From Chloroflexota bacterium (GTDB lineage: Bacteria; Chloroflexota; Dehalococcoidia; Bin125): DNA of 64,000 nt. The translations under genes were made by a program, and so were the position numbers. Within the stretch, counting starts at the first letter, position 1, and every line of letters starts with the position of its first letter. Of the stretch, positions 60,439 to 64,000 are shown piece after piece. The notes under the pieces are model-generated. The model ran no database searches. It saw only the letters and a program-made list of their open reading frames with translations, and was not told where the DNA came from. The stretch is from positions 186,001-250,000 of the forward strand of contig JAPPFB010000002.1 in NCBI GenBank assembly GCA_028875225.1, read 5' to 3'.

Positions 60439-61644
60439 TCACGCCACGATCTCCCGCTCCCGCAACGACGCCACCGTCTCCGCTTCATACCCCAGCGACG
60501 ACAGCAAGGCCTCCGTGTCCTGACCTCGCGACGGCGCGCCGCCCCGGATCCGTCCCGGCGTCCCCGACAGTTTCGGCGCAACCCCTGCCTGCCGCATCGT
60601 GCCGCCGTCCGGCGTCGCAACCTCAACGACCATCTCGCGCGCGATGTTGTGCGGGTCCTGGAGCGCCTCCTCCAGCGACAGCACCGGCTTGGCGCACACG
60701 TCGATGTCGTTGAGCAGTTCATGCCACTCGTGCGCGCTGCGCTGCTTGAATACCGCCGCGAACGCCGCCCGGATCTCTTCGCGCCGCGCCGCATCCGTCG
60801 TGCCCTGGTCTTCAATGTACTGCTCAAGATCCAGCGCCCGGCACAGGTTCGCGTAGAAGTACGGCTCCATCGAGCCGACCGAGAACCAGCGCCCGTCCGA
60901 GGTCTCATAGACCTGGTAATGCGGCTCACCGCCGTTGAGCACATGCTGCGCCGGCCGCATGTCCGCGCCCGCGCCTTCGTAGCCCGCCAGCGCCGACGTG
61001 ATCAGCGACATCGACCCGTCCGACATGGCCAGGTCGATGTATTGCCCCTCGCCCGTCCGCTCGCGAGCCTGGATCGCGCAGACGATCGCGAATGCCGCCA
61101 TCAACCCGCCGCCGGCGAAGTCGGCAATGATGTTCACCGGGATCGCCGGACGCCCGCCGCTGGCGTAGTCGCCAATCATGCCCAGTGCGCCGGCCGTTGC
61201 GATGTAGTTGATGTCGTGCCCCACGTGGGCCGCATACGGGCCCGTCTGTCCGAACCCGGACAGCGAGCAATAGACCAGGCGCGGATTGCGGGCCGACAAC
61301 GTCTCCCAGTCCACCCCTAACCGCTTCACCACGCCCGGCCGGAACCCCTCCAGCACGACATCGGCCTCGTCCGAGAGCTGGTAGAAGATCTCCCGCGCCT
61401 CATCCGCCTTGAGATTGAGCCCAATCGACCGCTTGCCCCGCCCCAGCGCATACGACGAGTACCGGCGCCGCTCTTCGTTCGGATCGCGCGCCACATCTCT
61501 GCGTCCCTGAGGCCGCCCCGCCTGCTCGACCAGGATCACCTCCGCCCCCATATCGGCCAACAACATCGAGCAGTACGGACCAGGCGCCAGCGCCGACAGA
61601 TCCACCACCCGAATCCCGTCCAACGGCCCATCAAGCATCGTCAT
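60439..61644 (-). CDS. CaiB/BaiF family III CoA-transferase
   Basis: A 401-residue CoA-transferase. RVVDLSALAPGPYCSMLLADMGAEVILVEQ is the N-terminus, GFRPGVVKRLGVDWETL and LVYCSLSGFGQTGPYAAHVGHDINYIATAGALGM are family signatures, and the catalytic aspartate lies in PVNIIADFAGGGLMAAFAI. These last features match the alpha-methylacyl-CoA racemase/bile-acid CoA-transferase side of the family. The RDVARDPNEERRR insert near residue 47 is typical of that subgroup. It is monocistronic. Confidence 0.91.
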   Translation of the reverse strand: MTMLDGPLDGIRVVDLSALAPGPYCSMLLADMGAEVILVEQAGRPQGRRDVARDPNEERRRYSSYALGRGKRSIGLNLKADEAREIFYQLSDEADVVLEGFRPGVVKRLGVDWETLSARNPRLVYCSLSGFGQTGPYAAHVGHDINYIATAGALGMIGDYASGGRPAIPVNIIADFAGGGLMAAFAIVCAIQARERTGEGQYIDLAMSDGSMSLITSALAGYEGAGADMRPAQHVLNGGEPHYQVYETSDGRWFSVGSMEPYFYANLCRALDLEQYIEDQGTTDAARREEIRAAFAAVFKQRSAHEWHELLNDIDVCAKPVLSLEEALQDPHNIAREMVVEVATPDGGTMRQAGVAPKLSGTPGRIRGGAPSRGQDTEALLSSLGYEAETVASLREREIVA

Positions 61645-62028
61645 CGCAACAGCCCTTCACGCAAAACCGATACCCAGCCTCAGGCTACGCGCTCCGTCTG
61701 CCGCACTCTCGAGACCGACATGCAATCAGATCGAGGTCGGCCCCGCGCAGGCGGGGCCCCATAGCGTCCGAGACCAGCTCACTACTCGACCAGAGCCACC
61801 CCCGCACGCCCATCCGCTTCGATGTCCCGCGCACGCCCATCCGCTTCGATGCCCCATCCTCCCCCACCTGGTTCGATGCCCGTGCTTGACTCGGGGCCCA
61901 GACCTCGATCACAGAGCGCAGGCAACAGCCAATCCTCGCCACAATCTCCTCAAGCCCACGACTCCGACCCCGCCAAAACTCGATATAGTCAGAACATACG
62001 TCCGCCTGAGAGCCAAGGAGCATTCCCC
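61645..62028. other. Repeat-rich upstream region of small gene copy 2
   Basis: A 384-base gap with no gene. It contains a palindrome GGCCCCGCGCAGGCGGGGCC at 61739-61758, two units of GCACGCCCATCCGCTTCGAT starting at 61804 and 61831 (27-base period), and the family C palindrome at 61875-61903. The layout mirrors the region before copy 1: repeats, palindrome, about 130 bases, then the gene. Confidence 0.55.
61875..61903. repeat. Family C palindrome, diverged copy
   Basis: GATGCCCGTGCTTGACTCGGGGCCCAGAC shares GATGCCC and GGGGCCCAGAC with the 4635-4663 element; its stem is less perfect. Both copies lie upstream of the paralogous small genes, by about 130-155 bases. Confidence 0.6.
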
Positions 62029-62355
62029 GTGCCAAACCCTTACCACCTCCGAACGAGAATCGACCGCCTCTGGCGACACGCTAACTCCGACGCCCCCGCC
62101 TACCGACGCCTCACGTCCCTCAACAAGGTCGTCCGAGAACTCTTCGCCCCCAACCAATGCGCCCGCCTCAACCACCAGCTCTACCTCGCCTCCGACCCCT
62201 ACGACGTCGCCCGCCACCTCCTCCGCGACCTCTACGACCATGCCTCCCCTGCTTGGGAAGACCCCGCGCCCGTAACCATAGAAGTCGCCCCCGCGCAGGC
62301 GGGGGCCGCGCCGCTCGTTGACGAGTCCCCCGACGAAGACGACGACCCCTTGTAA
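62029..62355 (+). CDS. Small basic protein of unknown function, copy 2, with in-frame palindrome
   Basis: A 108-residue protein, GTG start with AAGGAG (62015-62020) 8 bases upstream. Residues 3-72 match the 4797 copy at about 50 of 70 positions: RIDRLWRHANS, APAYRRL, VVRELFAPN, DPYDVARHLLRDLYD. The C-terminal part is acidic (DESPDEDDDPL). Between them, codons 87-92 (APAQAG) are written by the palindrome GCCCCCGC-GCAG-GCGGGGGC-type element at 62287-62306, with the frame kept. No known family is recognised; basic body and acidic tail suggest binding to nucleic acid or a charged surface. Confidence 0.7.
   Translation: MPNPYHLRTRIDRLWRHANSDAPAYRRLTSLNKVVRELFAPNQCARLNHQLYLASDPYDVARHLLRDLYDHASPAWEDPAPVTIEVAPAQAGAAPLVDESPDEDDDPL
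62287..62306. repeat. Palindrome inserted in frame in the small gene
   Basis: GCCCCCGCGCAGGCGGGGGC forms a 7-bp GC stem. The similar GCCCCGCGCAGGCGGGGCC lies at 61739-61758 outside genes, so the sequence is a repeat and not just codon choice. It falls at the same point of the protein as the family A repeat in copy 1. Confidence 0.7.
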
Positions 62356-62386
62356 CCGCCACCCTCACCTCGTTCCCCACCGCGCG

Positions 62387-62394
62387 TTTTTTTT
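62387..62394 (+). terminator. T8 tract downstream of copy 2 small gene
   Basis: T8 follows CACCGCGCG, 32 bases after the stop, and corresponds to T9 at 5159-5167 behind copy 1. Downstream sequence (CTTTCCGCGGATCACCCGCTCC) also aligns. It looks like the end of the duplicated cassette; no clear stem precedes it. Confidence 0.35.
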
Positions 62395-62446
62395 CTTTCC
62401 GCGGATCACCCGCTCCCGGCCCTGCCGTGCCCGACTGGTTCTGACC

Positions 62447-63502
62447 TCAGGACTCGCCCCGCATCAGCCGGCGCTGCGGTGAAACCTGGAAGACCCACAG
62501 CGCCAGCAGGCCGACGAACGAGATCGGAATGATCACCAATCCGTGCAGGATCGCCGCGAACGCCACCGCCGTCGCCTCCGCATCCTCGATCCCCAGCCCG
62601 CCCACCGTCGGCAGCCAGATCAGCAGCGTCGCCTTGGTCGCCCACTCGAACGGCCCCACCCCGCCCGCCGTCGACGGCGCCGTGATCAGCAGGTTGGCCG
62701 CCGCCGCGACCAGCAGATAGACGGGAAACGGCAAGTCCAGATTGAACGCCTGGCCCACCATCCAGTACATCAACGCCTCCAGCGTCCAGGCGATCAGGCT
62801 GGCGACCAGCGCCCCGATCACCTGGCGCCGGTTCGCCTGCGCCGACATCCCGGTAATCAGCGGCGGCAACCAGGTCCACTCGCGCCCAGCCTGTCCGGGC
62901 AACCGGCTCAGTATGCGGCCGATCACCCGCTCGGCGTCGGCCGGACGCCGCGCGATCGCGCCAAACACCAGGAAGGCGCCCGTGATGCCGAACACGAGAA
63001 ACGCCATCGCGCCCGTCAGCTCGTCGCCGGCGTCATTCATGCCCTGAAATCCGATCAGGCTCATGATCACGCCGATCACCAGGAAGAACGTCAGCATCAA
63101 CCCGTCGTACACCCGGGTCATGAAGATGCTGGACAGTCCCGACAGCCGCGAAATCTCGTGCCGCTGGTACAGCACATGAGCCCGAACCAGCTCTCCGGCC
63201 CGCAACGGCAGCACGTTGTTGACCCCGAACCCGATCGCCACGATCGGGAACAGCCGCCACCAGGCAATGTGTTGGATGTGCAGCAGCAGCCAGTGCCAGC
63301 GCCAGGCCCTCGCTGCGATGCCGGCGAAGTAGACGACCAGCGCCGGTCCGATCCACCAGGCCGAAACTTCGGTAAACGCGCGTCCCACTTGATGGAAGTC
63401 CGCGTTGCGCAGGAACAGCACCAGGAACGCGGTGCTGCCGCCCAGTCCCAACGCGAGCCGCGCCGCCGATCCAGTCGCCCAAGCAGGAAGCCGAACGCTC
63501 AT
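62447..63502 (-). CDS. Lysylphosphatidylglycerol synthetase-type flippase domain protein (UPF0104)
   Basis: A 351-residue polytopic protein with about eight helices. FGVNNVLPLRAGELVRAHVLYQRHEISRLSGLSSIFMTRVYDGL (about 90-135) is the diagnostic segment, followed by ITAPSTAGGVGPFEWATKATL. These match the stand-alone flippase-like membrane domain, without the cytosolic aminoacyl-transfer domain. It may move a lipid or isoprenoid glycolipid. It is adjacent to the PAP2 phosphatase gene (30-base gap, same strand), consistent with lipid metabolism. Confidence 0.88.
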   Translation of the reverse strand: MSVRLPAWATGSAARLALGLGGSTAFLVLFLRNADFHQVGRAFTEVSAWWIGPALVVYFAGIAARAWRWHWLLLHIQHIAWWRLFPIVAIGFGVNNVLPLRAGELVRAHVLYQRHEISRLSGLSSIFMTRVYDGLMLTFFLVIGVIMSLIGFQGMNDAGDELTGAMAFLVFGITGAFLVFGAIARRPADAERVIGRILSRLPGQAGREWTWLPPLITGMSAQANRRQVIGALVASLIAWTLEALMYWMVGQAFNLDLPFPVYLLVAAAANLLITAPSTAGGVGPFEWATKATLLIWLPTVGGLGIEDAEATAVAFAAILHGLVIIPISFVGLLALWVFQVSPQRRLMRGES

Positions 63503-63532
63503 TGCCCAGTCCGCGAAAAATCTAGGCGGAGG

Positions 63533-64000
63533 CTAGCCTGCCTCGATCCGTCGTGGCGGGAAGCGCAGCGCTTCGCGCACCCACTGCCCGGCTCGCTGTC
63601 CCGCGATCGTCAGTTGCTCACGTCGGAGGATGATCTGTGCGCGCGCGTATCGCCCGCCCTCAACGGCGGAGAAGGCGATCAACGCCACGGCCGCGCCGGC
63701 GATGATGTCGGCGATGTAATGCTCGCCCAGGTAAACGAGCGAGAACGCCAGGGCGATCGAGTACAGCACGGCCACCGAGATCACCCAGCGAGAACGCAGC
63801 AGAATCCCCACGCCGACCACCACGAACGAAGCGGCAAAATGCAGCGAGGGCATGGCGGCCGTCGGATTCGGCTCCGCCATCGCCTCGAATGCCCAGTTGT
63901 AGAACTCGACGCCCAGCAGGGCCGGACCCACGGTGTTCATCCCCCGCACGATCCCATCGACAAACCCTTGGTCCGCCGCCATCCACGGCGGCGCAGTCGG
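63533..64000 (-). CDS. PAP2 superfamily phosphatase, partial
   Basis: The C-terminal ~155 residues of a membrane phosphatase; the frame stays open to the window edge (PTAPPWMAADQG at the cut end, a segment seen in the inositol phosphosynthase/PAP2 type). AAMPSLHFAAS carries the first catalytic histidine, and LVYLGEHYIADIIAG the second with the conserved aspartate. Four helices are visible. It would dephosphorylate lipid phosphates or transfer phospho-head groups. Probably co-transcribed with the flippase gene downstream. Confidence 0.87.
   Translation of the reverse strand, partial: PTAPPWMAADQGFVDGIVRGMNTVGPALLGVEFYNWAFEAMAEPNPTAAMPSLHFAASFVVVGVGILLRSRWVISVAVLYSIALAFSLVYLGEHYIADIIAGAAVALIAFSAVEGGRYARAQIILRREQLTIAGQRAGQWVREALRFPPRRIEAG

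Overview
The window is 64 kb of high-GC bacterial chromosome with tightly packed genes and no rRNA, tRNA, CRISPR array, phage or transposase that I can see. The most likely source is a Chloroflexota bacterium, possibly a SAR202/Dehalococcoidia-like aerobic heterotroph. This is inferred from a malyl-CoA lyase close to the Chloroflexus type, a GreA with a long N-terminal extension, F420-type luciferase-like oxidoreductases, family III CoA-transferases, MaoC/FAS1-like hotdog proteins and an A2-type cytochrome oxidase with a cytochrome-c-fused subunit II. No marker gene in the window fixes the taxon.

Layout. 1-6.5 kb: end of a branched-chain amino acid type ABC transporter (permease, LivF, LivG), a HIT protein, phosphoglycerate mutase, an F420-type oxidoreductase, a small unknown gene rich in repeats, and malyl-CoA lyase. 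6.5-12.5 kb: a CtpE-like P-type ATPase, a small coiled-coil membrane protein, and a Zn/Mn ABC uptake operon with a candidate operator. 12.5-20 kb: two tandem SDR paralogues with an altered active site, a VapC-like toxin pair, a VOC dioxygenase with an HpaB-type hydroxylase, a phosphotransferase-fold protein lacking its catalytic aspartates, and an M23 peptidase. 20-30 kb, nearly all on +: a cupin isomerase, a degenerate ECF sigma with an RskA-like partner, acyl-CoA and glutamate dehydrogenases, an HhH-GPD protein, an LLM oxidoreductase, PAC2, an MBL hydrolase, DinB and three hotdog proteins. 30-41.7 kb: TldE/TldD, CoA-transferase, NTF2-like, two LysM proteins, enoyl-CoA hydratase, a degenerate nucleotidyltransferase and NAD synthase.

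41.7-55.8 kb is the respiratory core. An ABC-2 exporter and a thioredoxin-like lipoprotein run towards a minus-strand cluster: a COX4-like fusion protein, CoxB (subunit II plus cytochrome c), CoxA, CoxC, CtaG, CtaA and CtaB. Upstream of it lie citrate synthase and GreA, with RsmG divergent. 55.8-60.2 kb holds three tandem MFS exporters. 60.4-64 kb holds a CoA-transferase, a second copy of the small unknown gene, a UPF0104-type flippase and a partial PAP2 phosphatase.

The most unusual content is (i) two diverged copies of a small-gene cassette whose linker carries a GC palindrome in both copies, one in frame and one next to a C9 tract that breaks the frame; (ii) a family of about 30-bp palindromes including a 145-bp MITE-like pair and a copy with a compensatory base-pair change; (iii) an extra domain inserted in the CuA domain of CoxB; (iv) a cox-linked protein joining a PD-(D/E)XK-like domain to two COX4-like hairpins; and (v) several proteins that keep an enzyme fold but have lost key residues. 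All family assignments come from reading motifs by eye; no database search was run.
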